Made by a program: the position numbers and the translations under genes. From contig NZ_SRLE01000007.1 in the NCBI RefSeq assembly GCF_004745945.1, positions 62,001 to 126,000 of the forward strand: a stretch of 64,000 nt of DNA. The letters are read 5' to 3'. The DNA is from Mangrovimicrobium sediminis. GTDB taxonomy: Bacteria; Pseudomonadota; Gammaproteobacteria; Pseudomonadales; Halieaceae. Shown piece by piece: positions 44,899 to 53,668 of the stretch; within the stretch, counting starts at the first letter, position 1; each line of letters begins with the position of its first letter. The notes beneath the pieces were generated by a model. The model searched no databases. It had not been told where the DNA came from and saw only the letters and a list, made by a program, of their open reading frames with translations.

Positions 44899-45801
44899 AT
44901 GAGTTTTTTCGAGAGCGGCGACGCCCCTTGCGACGAGCGCCAGGGCAGCATTCGCCTGCGCATCGAGCCCAAGCTTGCCGACCTCGGCGAGTTTTCCGTG
45001 CGTCGTGCCCTGCCGGCAAAAGAAAGGCGCATGGTCGGCCCCTTCGTGTTTTTCGATCACATGGGGCCGGCGGAATTTCCGCCCGGCAAGGGCATCGCGG
45101 TGCGTCCGCACCCACATATCGGCATCGCCACCATCACCTACCTGTTCCGCGGCGAGATCATGCACCGGGACAGCCTCGGGGTAGAGCAGCCCATCCGCCC
45201 GGGCGCGGTCAACCTGATGGTGGCAGGCAGCGGCATCGTGCACTCGGAGCGCGCCGGTTCGGACCTCGATACCACCTCGCACCTGCACGGCATCCAGAGC
45301 TGGATCGCGCTGCCCGTGGCGCAGGAGGAGATCGACGCGGCCTTCACTCACTATGCGGCGGGTGACCTGCCGGAGCTTTCCCTCGCGGGCGCCCGAGTGC
45401 GCATCATCATGGGCGAGGCCTACGGCGAGTCCTCGCCGGTGCAAACCTTCTCCCGCACGCTCTATCTCGATATCGAGATGCAGGCCGGGGCCGAACTCGC
45501 ATTGCCCGAGGGCGAGGCGGAGCTGGCTTTCTACGTCGTCGAAGGCAGCGTGGAAGTCGACGCCGAGACCGTACAGGCTGGCGTGATGGCCATTGCCTGC
45601 CCCGAGCAGCGTGTCCAGCTGCGCGCCCTGGAGAGCAGCAGGGTCATGGTGATCGGCGGCGACAACATCGGGCCGAGGCAGCTGTTCTGGAATTTTGTCT
45701 CGAGCCGCCCCGAGCGCATCGAGCAGGCCAAACAGGACTGGCGCGACAAGCGCTTTGCCATGGTACCGGGGGACGACGAATTCATCCCGCTGCCGGAGTG
45801 A
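44899..45801 (+). CDS. Pirin family protein
   Basis: 300 residues, two cupin domains. Pirin motifs: FVFFDHMGP, RPHPHIGIATITY, with the metal ligands in HPHIG and GIVHSER. Bacterial pirins are iron-dependent and some have quercetinase activity or bind metabolic enzymes. A strong ACAGGAGG site precedes the ATG. It sits 68 bp after the antiporter on the same strand and may be co-transcribed; KefC-type transporters and pirins both occur in electrophile stress responses. Confidence 0.9.
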   Translation: MSFFESGDAPCDERQGSIRLRIEPKLADLGEFSVRRALPAKERRMVGPFVFFDHMGPAEFPPGKGIAVRPHPHIGIATITYLFRGEIMHRDSLGVEQPIRPGAVNLMVAGSGIVHSERAGSDLDTTSHLHGIQSWIALPVAQEEIDAAFTHYAAGDLPELSLAGARVRIIMGEAYGESSPVQTFSRTLYLDIEMQAGAELALPEGEAELAFYVVEGSVEVDAETVQAGVMAIACPEQRVQLRALESSRVMVIGGDNIGPRQLFWNFVSSRPERIEQAKQDWRDKRFAMVPGDDEFIPLPE

Positions 45802-45888
45802 GCGCCGGCGCCCGGCTGCCGGGGCGGTCCACGGTCTCGGCCTGAAACCCCGGACAAACCGGCCCGAGGCACCCTCACGACCGCCCCG

Positions 45889-45923
45889 ACCGGGCCGGGA
45901 TCAACGCGACCCGGCCGGTTTTT
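45889..45923 (+). terminator. Terminator after the pirin gene
   Basis: ACCGGGCCGGG (45889-45899) pairs with CCCGGCCGGT (45910-45919) with one bulged G, followed by a short T run. The rest of the 45802-46127 gap holds an AT-rich stretch (46045-46080) that probably contains the promoter of the next operon. Confidence 0.6.
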
Positions 45924-46127
45924 GCCCCGGGGAAGCCCGCGCCGCGCAGCTTGCGCTTTCGCCAGATTCGGTGTCTTCCCGCCCTTGCCATCAACCCCCG
46001 CCCACGTATAATGCTCGGCCAGCAAAAACCTGCCTGTGAGCCCGTAAAAAAGCACTTAAATCAATAAGTTAGCTATTCGATGGTGCGTCGGGCGTGAGAT
46101 TTCCCCAACGGGAGCCAGATAAGCCGC

Positions 46128-46829
46128 GTGCCAAGCTCTACCGCCTTCAGCCAGTCCCGCCTCGGCAGCCTGCTCGCCTCCCTCGGCGGGCCGGCGAAAG
46201 GGCCGGACCCGCGGCACTTCGGGCAGCGCCTGGGCACGCTGTTCGATCTCTCCCAGTCGGTGGCGCTGGCGGACACGCTGGCGACGCTGCAACGTCAGCC
46301 CTTCGAGGCCGCCGACGCGGACGATGCGCCGTCGCGCGCCCGCGAGGACTTCCTGCGCGTGCGCGCAGCGATGATCGCCACGGTGATGCGCTCCCTGGTG
46401 CCGGACTCCGGCCCCACGCGCATCCGCTGGCCGGACGCGGTGCTGGAGGAGGGCGGCGGTGACGCGCTGCGGCGCTTCTACCTGGCCCACCAGCGCGAGA
46501 TGGAGATGCGCGCGATCGGCGTGCACGAGCGCTGCCGCGACGCGTTGCGCGGGTGTACACCGGAACTGGCGCGCCTGGCGCTGCTCGACGAGGCCCTGAT
46601 GGGCAGCCTGCTGGGCCACAGCCGCAAGTTTTTCGCGTCCATTCCAGGCGTGCTGGTACGCATGCAGGCGGCGGCCCGCGAGGCGCTGCTGCAGGGCGCC
46701 GCGGACGCCGAACAACAACTGAAATCCGATGTGCAGGCGCTGCTGCTGGCGGAAGTGTCCGACCGGCTGCTGCCTGTGCTGGGGCTGGTCGAGGCCCTCG
46801 ACGAACACCTGGAACGTAATCCCCTATGA
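46128..46829 (+). CDS. DUF3348 family protein
   Basis: 233 residues, helical, soluble, starting with GTG. It matches the DUF3348 pattern (LIRWPD-like IRWPDAVLEE; RFYLAHQREMEMRAIGVHERCRDAL). First gene of a four-gene operon whose members overlap by 4-8 bp, so all four products are likely made in fixed ratio. The function is unknown; a cytoplasmic partner of the channel complex is the natural guess. Confidence 0.8.
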   Translation: MPSSTAFSQSRLGSLLASLGGPAKGPDPRHFGQRLGTLFDLSQSVALADTLATLQRQPFEAADADDAPSRAREDFLRVRAAMIATVMRSLVPDSGPTRIRWPDAVLEEGGGDALRRFYLAHQREMEMRAIGVHERCRDALRGCTPELARLALLDEALMGSLLGHSRKFFASIPGVLVRMQAAAREALLQGAADAEQQLKSDVQALLLAEVSDRLLPVLGLVEALDEHLERNPL

Positions 46830-49033
46830 ACAGAGTCCTCTATTTCCTGATAACCCTGCTCGGCGCCGGTATCGTGGCCTGGGTGGCCGCGCGGTTTGTC
46901 GGCGGCAGTGCCCTGGCACTGGCGATCACGCTGCTTATCGCCGTGGCCTACGCGGCGGGTGTGATCGAGCTGTGGCGCTTCCGTCGCGCCACCGCCAGTC
47001 TGGCGGCCGCCCTGGCCGGCCCGCGCGATGCGGCGCTCGGCGATTGGCTGGCGGGCGTCGAACCCGGCCTGCGCATTGCGGTGCGCGCGCGCATCGAAGG
47101 GCAGGGCGCGAGCCTGCCGGGCCCGGTGTTCACGCCTTACCTGGTCGGCCTGCTGGTCATGCTCGGCCTGCTCGGCACCTTCTTCGGCATGGTCGATACC
47201 CTGTCCGGCGCGGTCGGCGCACTGCAGGGCAGCACCGAGCTGGAGTCGATCCGCGCCGGCCTGGCTGCGCCTATCGCCGGCCTCGGCGTCGCATTCGGCA
47301 CCTCTGTCGCCGGTATCGCGGCCTCCGCCTGCCTCGGCCTGCTCTCCGTGTTCAGCCGCCGTGAGCGCATGCTCGCGGGTGCCGGGCTCGACGCCTTCGC
47401 CCGCGATGTATTCCCGCAGCACCACCTGGACCGGCAGCGGCAGCAGACCTTCGAGGCGCTGCAGGCACAGTCCGCGGCGGTGCCCGCGGTAGTGGAACGG
47501 CTCGACCGACTGGTGGACCGCCTCGCGCGGCTCGGCTCGGAACTGGGCGACACCCTGGGTGGCAACCAGCAGCAACTCTACGGCGCCTTGCGCGAGGACT
47601 TTGGTCGCCTGGCGGAGGATGTCGGCAACACCCTGTGCAGCAGCCTCGACGAAAGTACGCGCAACACCGGCGCAGCGCTGCGCGAGGCGACAGACAGCGC
47701 CGCGCGCAATCTCGCCGAGCACGGCGAGCGCACCCGCGAGCAACTGGCGGAACTGGCGCGGGAACAGGCCGCCAACGCGGCGGCGCAGTTGGCGCAGGCG
47801 ACCAACACGGTACAGGCCGAAGTGGTTGCCGCCGGCGAGCGCCAGGCCGAGGCCGGCGCCGAACTGGTCCAGCGTATCGGCGAGGGCATGGAGCGCGCCG
47901 CGCGCGAGCAGCAGGCGCAGCAACAGGCGCAGGCCGAGCAATTGCTGGCGCAGTTCGAGGGCCTGTTCGCGCGGGCCAACGCGCTGGCCGAGACCCGCGA
48001 GGCCGCCGAGGAGCGCTCCCTGGCCCAGCACGAACAGCACATGCAGGCGCTGGTCGAGCGCAGCGCGGATGCGCTGGCGGCCCTGCACAGCGCGGAGGAA
48101 GCGCGCGGCGCCCAGCTGCTGCAACAGCTGCAGTCCCTGGCCGCGGCGCTCGAGGACCAGCGCGAAGCCAGCGACAAGGCCGAGGCGGCGCGCCTGGCGC
48201 AGCAGGACGAGCACCTGCAAGCGCTGGTGGATGCCGCGGCATCACAGCTTGCGGCCCTGCGCGATGCCGAAGCCGGGCGCGCGCAGGCGGCCAGCGAGCG
48301 CCTGCAGGCGCTGGCGGAAACCGCGGCGTCACAGCTCGCGGCCCTGCGCGATGCCGAGGCCGAACGGGCACAGGCGGCCACCGCGCGCCTGGAGGCACTG
48401 GAGGGCGTGGCCGCTGAACACCTGGCCCAGCTTGGCCAGTCGCTGGAAGCGCCGATGACGCGCCTGATCGAGACCGCCTCGGAAACCCCGCGCGCCGCCG
48501 CCGAGGTGATCGCCCGCCTGCGCGAGGAGTTGTCCAACAACGTGGCGCGCGACAACCAGCTGCTGGAAGAGCGCGCGGACCTGCTGGTGCGCCTCGGCGA
48601 AGTGCTCGAGCGACTCGAGACCAACGCCGATGGCCAGCTTGCAGCGGTGCAGGCGGCGGTCTCCAGTTCCGCCCAGACCCTGGCCGAGCTGGGCGACAGC
48701 ATCGGCGGCCGGGTCGACGGCAACGTGGAGCGCCTGGCCGGCCTCGCGGTGGATGTTGCCGGCAGCGCCGGGGAGGTGGCCAGCCTGGGCGAATCCTTCC
48801 GCGCGGCGGTCACCCAGTTCGGCGACGCCAACCAGTCGCTGATCGACGCCCTGCAGCGCATCGAGGATGCCATGGAGCGCTCTGGCGCGCGCAGCGATGA
48901 ACAGCTCGGCTACTACGTGGCCCAGGCCCGCGAGATCATCGACCACAGCGTGCTCTCGCAGAAGGAGATCATCGAGGAACTGCGTCACCTTGGCGGCCAG
49001 CAGCAACTGTTCGAACCGGGTGCCAACGCGTGA
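46826..49033 (+). CDS. MotA/TolQ/ExbB-like channel protein with a long coiled-coil tail (DUF802 family)
   Basis: 735 residues. Four membrane helices: about 5-25, 28-50, 104-125 and 148-172. The third and fourth carry the MotA/ExbB signatures: GLLGTFFGMVDTLSGA and AGLGVAFGTSVAGIAAS. Residues about 190-720 are nearly uninterrupted coiled coil, rich in Ala/Glu/Gln, with an internal 29-residue duplication (48215-48301 and 48302-48388). This layout (channel domain plus very long cytoplasmic tail) is that of ZorA. Start ATG overlaps the previous stop (ATGA). Predicted stator-type proton channel; what it drives is unknown. Confidence 0.82.
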   Translation: MNRVLYFLITLLGAGIVAWVAARFVGGSALALAITLLIAVAYAAGVIELWRFRRATASLAAALAGPRDAALGDWLAGVEPGLRIAVRARIEGQGASLPGPVFTPYLVGLLVMLGLLGTFFGMVDTLSGAVGALQGSTELESIRAGLAAPIAGLGVAFGTSVAGIAASACLGLLSVFSRRERMLAGAGLDAFARDVFPQHHLDRQRQQTFEALQAQSAAVPAVVERLDRLVDRLARLGSELGDTLGGNQQQLYGALREDFGRLAEDVGNTLCSSLDESTRNTGAALREATDSAARNLAEHGERTREQLAELAREQAANAAAQLAQATNTVQAEVVAAGERQAEAGAELVQRIGEGMERAAREQQAQQQAQAEQLLAQFEGLFARANALAETREAAEERSLAQHEQHMQALVERSADALAALHSAEEARGAQLLQQLQSLAAALEDQREASDKAEAARLAQQDEHLQALVDAAASQLAALRDAEAGRAQAASERLQALAETAASQLAALRDAEAERAQAATARLEALEGVAAEHLAQLGQSLEAPMTRLIETASETPRAAAEVIARLREELSNNVARDNQLLEERADLLVRLGEVLERLETNADGQLAAVQAAVSSSAQTLAELGDSIGGRVDGNVERLAGLAVDVAGSAGEVASLGESFRAAVTQFGDANQSLIDALQRIEDAMERSGARSDEQLGYYVAQAREIIDHSVLSQKEIIEELRHLGGQQQLFEPGANA
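48215..48388 (+). repeat. Tandem 87-bp in-frame duplication in the coiled-coil tail
   Basis: Two 29-residue units, both containing ASQLAALRDAEA, followed by a weaker third. The length of the tail probably changes by gain or loss of such units. Confidence 0.75.
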
Positions 49034-49656
49034 GCGAGCTGCACGACAACAGCACCGAGGCGCCGGTCTGGGCGATCTTCGGCGACCTGATGGCGGCGCT
49101 GGTCGGCGTGTTCGTGCTGATCCTGGTCTGGGTCATCGGCTACCAGCTGGAGCTGGCCCGCGACCTGGCCGCGGAAACCGAGCAGCGCCAGGTGGAGCAG
49201 CAGCGCCGCGAACAGCTGGAGCGGGCGCTGGCCGAACCGCTGGCCTCGGGGCGCATCTCCCTGCGCGACGGCCGTATCGGCATCTCCGGCAATGTGCTGT
49301 TCGCACTGAATTCCGCGCAGTTGCAGGCCGAGGGCCGCGAGCTGCTCGGCTCGTTGATCGGCCCGCTGCAGGATTACCTGGCCGAACGCGATGAGCTGTT
49401 GATGGTCAGCGGCTTCACCGACGACCTGCCGATTCGTGAGGACAACCTGCACTTCGACGACAACTGGGAGCTCTCCGCCCAGCGCGCCCTGACCGTCACC
49501 CGTGCGCTGATCGATGCGGGCATGCCGGCATCGCTGGTGTTTGCCGCCGCCTTTGGCGAGCAGCAGCCGGTGGCGCCAAACAGCGACGAGGACAACCGCG
49601 CCCGCAACCGCCGGGTGGAGATGGCGCCGGTGCCCAGGCAGGGTGGCGATGGCTGA
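49030..49656 (+). CDS. MotB/OmpA-like stator partner
   Basis: 208 residues: a single membrane helix near the N-terminus (IFGDLMAALVGVFVLILVWV, about 16-35) containing an Asp at its start, in the position of the proton-carrying Asp of MotB and ZorB. A short coil follows, then an OmpA-like peptidoglycan-binding domain (NVLFALNSAQLQ; VSGFTDDLPI; ARNRRVEM). GTG start overlaps the stop of the channel gene by 4 bp. It pairs with the channel protein to make an ion-driven motor unit. Confidence 0.87.
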   Translation: MSELHDNSTEAPVWAIFGDLMAALVGVFVLILVWVIGYQLELARDLAAETEQRQVEQQRREQLERALAEPLASGRISLRDGRIGISGNVLFALNSAQLQAEGRELLGSLIGPLQDYLAERDELLMVSGFTDDLPIREDNLHFDDNWELSAQRALTVTRALIDAGMPASLVFAAAFGEQQPVAPNSDEDNRARNRRVEMAPVPRQGGDG

Positions 49657-50470
49657 GGGGCCGGCGGGAACGCAAGCGCAGGACGTCGATCCGCTGGCGG
49701 CGCAACTGCCCGAGGGTGCGCAACCGTCCACGGCTTTGCAGCTACCCGCCGCGCTGCCGCAGGTCGCCGAACTGGCGCTCGACGAGGCGCTCCAGGCACT
49801 GCGCACGGTCGGTGCCGGGCGTTTCGATGCAGCCCGGTTCGCCTACCTCGAGGCGCTGGTCGCGCGGGCGCAGGCGGCGCAGGGCGAACTGGCGTCCTGG
49901 TTCGAGCAGCGCGCGCGCGAAGCCCTGGGCCGCTACACCGAACAGGCGGAACAGGCACGCGAGGACTGGGCGTCACGGGCGCGCGAACTGTTCGACGCCG
50001 TGCCCGCCCTGGCGCCGGCGATCAACGCCGCGCTGGCGGACTGGGACGGACGCGCCCTGGCCCGCCTCGAACACAGCTGCCGGCAGCAGCCCGCCCCAGG
50101 GCCGTTACTGGCACTGGTCACGCAGATCGAAGCGCTGCACGCGGATTCGCCACTGGACGAGGGCGGCAGCTCCCTGGAAGGGGACCTGCGCCAGCAGGAG
50201 AGGGCGGTGCTGGCGGAATTCGGCGCCGGCCTGGCCAGCCCCGAACTGCGCTCGGCGCGTTCCTACCGGCAGCGCATGCAGCGCAGCGGCGCCCAGCGCC
50301 TGCTGGCGCAGTCGGTAGCCGAGGCGCCGCAGGAGTCCGGTCCGCTCAATCCACAGAAGCTGGTCACCCGCGCGCTGGCCAGCATGCAGGAACTCTCCCC
50401 CCAGTGCAGCGCGCGCTACGTAACCTGGCTGAATACGCTGCTCTACCTGGAGCAGTTGGGCGACAACTGA
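49649..50470 (+). CDS. DUF2894 family protein
   Basis: 273 residues, helical and soluble. The C-terminus has the DUF2894 signature GPLNPQKLVTRALASMQELSP with LNTLLYLEQL at the end. It overlaps the OmpA-like gene by 8 bp (ATG at 49649). It always accompanies DUF3348/DUF802 genes in the genomes I know; role unknown. Its stop codon is the first codon of a tandem repeat array. Confidence 0.8.
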   Translation: MAEGPAGTQAQDVDPLAAQLPEGAQPSTALQLPAALPQVAELALDEALQALRTVGAGRFDAARFAYLEALVARAQAAQGELASWFEQRAREALGRYTEQAEQAREDWASRARELFDAVPALAPAINAALADWDGRALARLEHSCRQQPAPGPLLALVTQIEALHADSPLDEGGSSLEGDLRQQERAVLAEFGAGLASPELRSARSYRQRMQRSGAQRLLAQSVAEAPQESGPLNPQKLVTRALASMQELSPQCSARYVTWLNTLLYLEQLGDN

Positions 50471-50540
50471 AATAGCGCTTGAGATAGCGCTTGAGATAGC
50501 GCTTGGGATAGCGCTTGGGGATAGCGCCTGAAATAGCCAC
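50468..50540 (+). repeat. Six-unit ~12-bp tandem array starting at the DUF2894 stop codon
   Basis: Units: TGAAATAGCGCT, TGAGATAGCGCT (twice), TGGGATAGCGCT, a 13-bp unit and a final diverged TGAAATAGCCAC. The first base of the array is the first base of the stop codon, and TGA recurs in frame in units 1-3. AGCGCT is itself a palindrome. An inverted GCGCTATTT also occurs at the stop of the convergent P450 gene (50627-50635). Confidence 0.85.
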
Positions 50541-50629
50541 GACCGCCGAAGTCCGGCGGCGCGCTAATCACATGACAAACCCTGGCGATGCGCTGCCGCG
50601 CACCGGGACCGGGCCCTTTTTTTACTGCG

Positions 50630-51868
50630 CTATTTTTCCAGCAACAGCGGCAGCCGATCGACCCCCAGCACACCACCGGTGTGGTACTCGTACTGTTCCC
50701 CCGGCTGCATGGAGATGCGGCTGAAGCGCGACAGGAATTTCTCGATCACTACGCGCAGCTCGCGCTTGGCCAGGTGCACGCCGAGGCAGAAGTGCGGCCC
50801 GGTGCCGAAGCTCAGGCTGCGCGCGCCGCGGTTGATGTCGATGCGGTGCGGGTCCGGGTAGACCCGCGGGTCGCGGGCGGCGAGGTACAGCGGCAGCAGC
50901 ACCGTGTCGTGCTCGCGGAAGGTCACGCCGTGGAACTCGAAGTCCTTGGTTACCCGGCGGTGCGGGGCGGGCACGCCGAAGGCGCGGGTGAACTCTTCCA
51001 CCGCCTTGTTGATGTCCTGCGGGTTGCTGCGCAGGTGGTCCTGCAACGGCTGGTCGTTGGCCAGGTGGCGCATGATCCAGCCCAGGGTGCTGTACACGGT
51101 ATCCAGGCCGGCGACATAGAGCAGGAAGCAGGTGCCGAGAATTTCCATGTCGTTCATCGGGCGCCCGTCGACCTGGCCGTTGATCAGGGTGTCCATGAAC
51201 TCGGTGCGGTTCGGGTTCTCCCGCTCTTTAGTGACGAAACCGTACAGGTACTGGAAGATCAGGCCGGCGGCTTCCTGGGATTTTTCAAAATCCGCCTGGT
51301 CGCCGGAGCGCAGTAGCTGGCGCTCCCAGGCCAGGAACTGCGGCAGTTCCTCCTGCGGCAGGCCGACCAGCGAAAGGAAGATCGAGTTGGGAAACAACTC
51401 GCCGAATTCGCTGATGAATTCGCACTCGGGTTTCTTTGCCACCTCATCGACCAGGCGGTCGCAGGTCTGCTGCACCATGTCGACGTAGTTGTTCACGTGC
51501 TTTGGCGTGAACAGCGGGTTGAGCAGGTAGCGGTAGTGGTGGTGCTCGGGCGGGTCCACTTCCACCGGGATCATGCGCATGATGGCCTCGCCCAGCACTT
51601 CGCCGGAGCTGGTGTCGCGGGTGCTGGAAAAATGCTCCCAGTCGATGAAGGCATCGCGGATCAGGTCGTGCTGGGTGAGCACCCAGCCGGCCTTGCCCAG
51701 CGAGGCCTCGCCGGCCCAGATGATGCCCGGGCCCTCGTGCAGGCGCCCGCCGGCGATGAACGGGTCGTCCAGCTCCGAGGTGAAGGCGTTGAGACTGTGG
51801 TTCCAGACCAGTTCCGGCGGTACGTGGTCCGGGACCTTGCCGAAGGCTTTGACAGCAGTTTCCGACAT
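50630..51868 (-). CDS. Cytochrome P450
   Basis: 412 residues, soluble bacterial P450. I-helix VAGLDTVYSTLG (acid-alcohol pair Asp-Thr), ExxR in EEFTR, and heme loop FGTGPHFCLG with the thiolate Cys at 361. It looks closest to the CYP101/108/125-type enzymes hydroxylating terpenes, steroids or alkyl chains. It is third in the SDR-TetR-P450 transcript. No ferredoxin or reductase gene lies nearby, so electrons must come from elsewhere. Confidence 0.93.
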   Translation of the reverse strand: MSETAVKAFGKVPDHVPPELVWNHSLNAFTSELDDPFIAGGRLHEGPGIIWAGEASLGKAGWVLTQHDLIRDAFIDWEHFSSTRDTSSGEVLGEAIMRMIPVEVDPPEHHHYRYLLNPLFTPKHVNNYVDMVQQTCDRLVDEVAKKPECEFISEFGELFPNSIFLSLVGLPQEELPQFLAWERQLLRSGDQADFEKSQEAAGLIFQYLYGFVTKERENPNRTEFMDTLINGQVDGRPMNDMEILGTCFLLYVAGLDTVYSTLGWIMRHLANDQPLQDHLRSNPQDINKAVEEFTRAFGVPAPHRRVTKDFEFHGVTFREHDTVLLPLYLAARDPRVYPDPHRIDINRGARSLSFGTGPHFCLGVHLAKRELRVVIEKFLSRFSRISMQPGEQYEYHTGGVLGVDRLPLLLEK

Positions 51869-51919
51869 TGCGGTGTTCCTCTTTTATCGTTGCCGGCTCC
51901 GGGCCGGCGGGTACGGTCG

Positions 51920-52507
51920 TTATTCCATGTAGGCGTCGATGACCGGCGCGACCACCAGTTGTTCGTAGATCTTCGCCACCTCGGCGGCGGGCATGCGCCG
52001 CGGCTGTTCCAGCCACCAGCCGAGAATTTCCAGGGTGCCGGCAGCGACGAGGCGCACCCCGACTTCTGCCGGTGAGGTGGCGTTGGCCGCGATGCGCGCC
52101 GCGGTCTGCTCGCGCAGCAGGCGCATGAATTCCTCGCGCAGCAGGTTGCTGGCGCCGCCGGTGAGCAGGGTGGACCACAGCGCGTCGTGGCTGGCGACGA
52201 ACTCGCACAGGGCGAGGGAGGCGCGGGCGCTATCCGAGGCATCCAGGGTGGTGACGCACAGCTCGATCAGCTGCTGCAGTTCCTCGCTGATCACCGCGCG
52301 CACCAGCGCGTCGCGATCCTGGTAGTGACGGAAAAACGTGTTGTAGCCGATGCCCGCGGTGGCGGCGATCTCGCGGATGCTGATCTGCTCCAGCGGCTTG
52401 TCGCCGACCAGGTCCAGCAGCGCCTGGCGCAGGGCCTGGCGGGTGTGCAGGATGCGCGGGTCGGTGGCCGTCGCGTAGTGCGGTTGCAGCAGTTTCTTGC
52501 GCGCCAT
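51920..52507 (-). CDS. TetR/AcrR family regulator (P450 operon)
   Basis: 195 residues. N-terminal helix-turn-helix (ISIREIAATAGIGYNTFFRHY, near 40-60) and a variable ligand-binding domain. It lies between the SDR and P450 genes on the same strand, so it probably represses its own operon through the palindrome at 53551-53573 and is released by a hydrophobic substrate or CoA ester. Confidence 0.9.
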   Translation of the reverse strand: MARKKLLQPHYATATDPRILHTRQALRQALLDLVGDKPLEQISIREIAATAGIGYNTFFRHYQDRDALVRAVISEELQQLIELCVTTLDASDSARASLALCEFVASHDALWSTLLTGGASNLLREEFMRLLREQTAARIAANATSPAEVGVRLVAAGTLEILGWWLEQPRRMPAAEVAKIYEQLVVAPVIDAYME

Positions 52508-52557
52508 GTGCCAGTTCTCCTTCGCCGTCGCGACAGCCCGAAGCGCTGTGCGCCGGG

Positions 52558-53457
52558 TCAGCCCTTCGCCTGCTGGCGGGCGATTTCCGCGGCGAAGATC
52601 GGGTTTTCCAGGGTCATGTGCATGGCCGCCATGAGCTCGGCATCGGGCTCGCCCGCCGGCAGTGCCGCGAGAATCGCCGCGCCGCGCTGCTCCAGACCCG
52701 CGCGGTGCTCGTTATGGGTGAGGATGTACAGCAGGTCGCGCTCGATACCCTCGCGCACCAGTTCGCCGACCGCATCTGCGCTCATCATCCAGTCCGGCAG
52801 GTCCGCGGCGCTGGGGCCTGCCGCCGCGGTGTAGCCGGAGCCGGCATAGGCGGCGGGGCGGTTGCGGCCCGCGTTGGAAATATCCGAGCGCACCGGGCCG
52901 GGGCAGAGCACCGAGACCGCCACGCCCTGGGGCTCGAGTTCGCTGCGCAGGGCCTCGCTCATGCCGATCAGGCCGGCCTTGGTGGTGGTGTAGATACCGG
53001 CCCCGGCGTGCGGCAGCAGCCCGGAGGTCGAGGCGGTGTTGAGGATGTGCCCGCCCTCGCCGTGGCCGAGGATGCGCGGCAATACCGTGAGCAGGCCGTT
53101 CACCGGCCCGCGCAGGTTGACGTCGATCACCCAGTCCCAGTCGCTCGCAGAGGCCTGTGCGATAGGGCCGGAGACCACCACGCCGGCGTTGTTGGCGAGC
53201 AGGTGGATGGCGCCGAAGCGCGCCTCGACGGCATCGGCAAAAGCGGCGAAGCCCTCGCGGTCGGTGACGTCCAGCCGCGCCACCAGCAGGCGCTCCGGGT
53301 AGTCCGCCAGTTCATCGCGAGCGTTAATAAGCGCGGCTTCCTGGATATCGCCGATGGCGACGTTCATCCCCGCGCGCAGCAGGGCGCGGCTGATGCCGAG
53401 GCCGATGCCCGCGGCGCCGCCGGTGACGATGGCGGTCTTGCCTGCCAGATTTTGCAT
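52558..53457 (-). CDS. SDR family NAD(P)-dependent oxidoreductase
   Basis: 299 residues. Cofactor loop GGAAGIGLGI, acidic end of the second strand (IGDIQ, NAD-type), NNAGVV, catalytic Ser (NTAST) and Tyr-Lys (YTTTKAG). It is first in the operon with TetR and P450 and may oxidise the alcohol made by the P450. The SDR at 12539 is a separate, distant paralogue. Confidence 0.88.
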   Translation of the reverse strand: MQNLAGKTAIVTGGAAGIGLGISRALLRAGMNVAIGDIQEAALINARDELADYPERLLVARLDVTDREGFAAFADAVEARFGAIHLLANNAGVVVSGPIAQASASDWDWVIDVNLRGPVNGLLTVLPRILGHGEGGHILNTASTSGLLPHAGAGIYTTTKAGLIGMSEALRSELEPQGVAVSVLCPGPVRSDISNAGRNRPAAYAGSGYTAAAGPSAADLPDWMMSADAVGELVREGIERDLLYILTHNEHRAGLEQRGAAILAALPAGEPDAELMAAMHMTLENPIFAAEIARQQAKG

Positions 53458-53550
53458 AGTGCGTGTCCTTGGTCGGCCCTGGCGCCAACCCTCAGTCGGG
53501 GGCGTCAGCAGCCGGCAGTGGCGCGGGCGCTTGCGGCTACCTGCGCGTTT

Positions 53551-53573
53551 TTATGGAGTAGTGTGCTCCATAA
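53551..53573. promoter_or_regulatory. Palindromic operator of the SDR-TetR-P450 operon
   Basis: Perfect 8-bp arms TTATGGAG / CTCCATAA separated by 7 bp. It overlaps the -10 element and the predicted transcription start, the usual place for TetR-family repression. Regulator assignment is by proximity. Confidence 0.6.
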
Positions 53574-53597
53574 TAAATCGAAGTGGCAGAATGTCAA
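53570..53597 (-). promoter_or_regulatory. Sigma-70 promoter of the SDR-TetR-P450 operon
   Basis: Minus strand: perfect TTGACA (53597-53592), 16-bp spacer, TATTAT (53575-53570). It lies about 115 bp before the SDR start. Confidence 0.65.
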
Positions 53598-53668
53598 TCG
53601 CCGGGACACGAAGGACAGGGGGTGTGTGCGGATGGGCGCTGGTCAGTCGCTGCGCGCGCGGAGCGCGG

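Noticed and set aside
46826-49656. Calling the motor genes a Zorya defence system.
   Set aside because: ZorC, ZorD or ZorE are missing and the flanking DUF genes belong to a separate conserved operon; only the motor architecture is shared.
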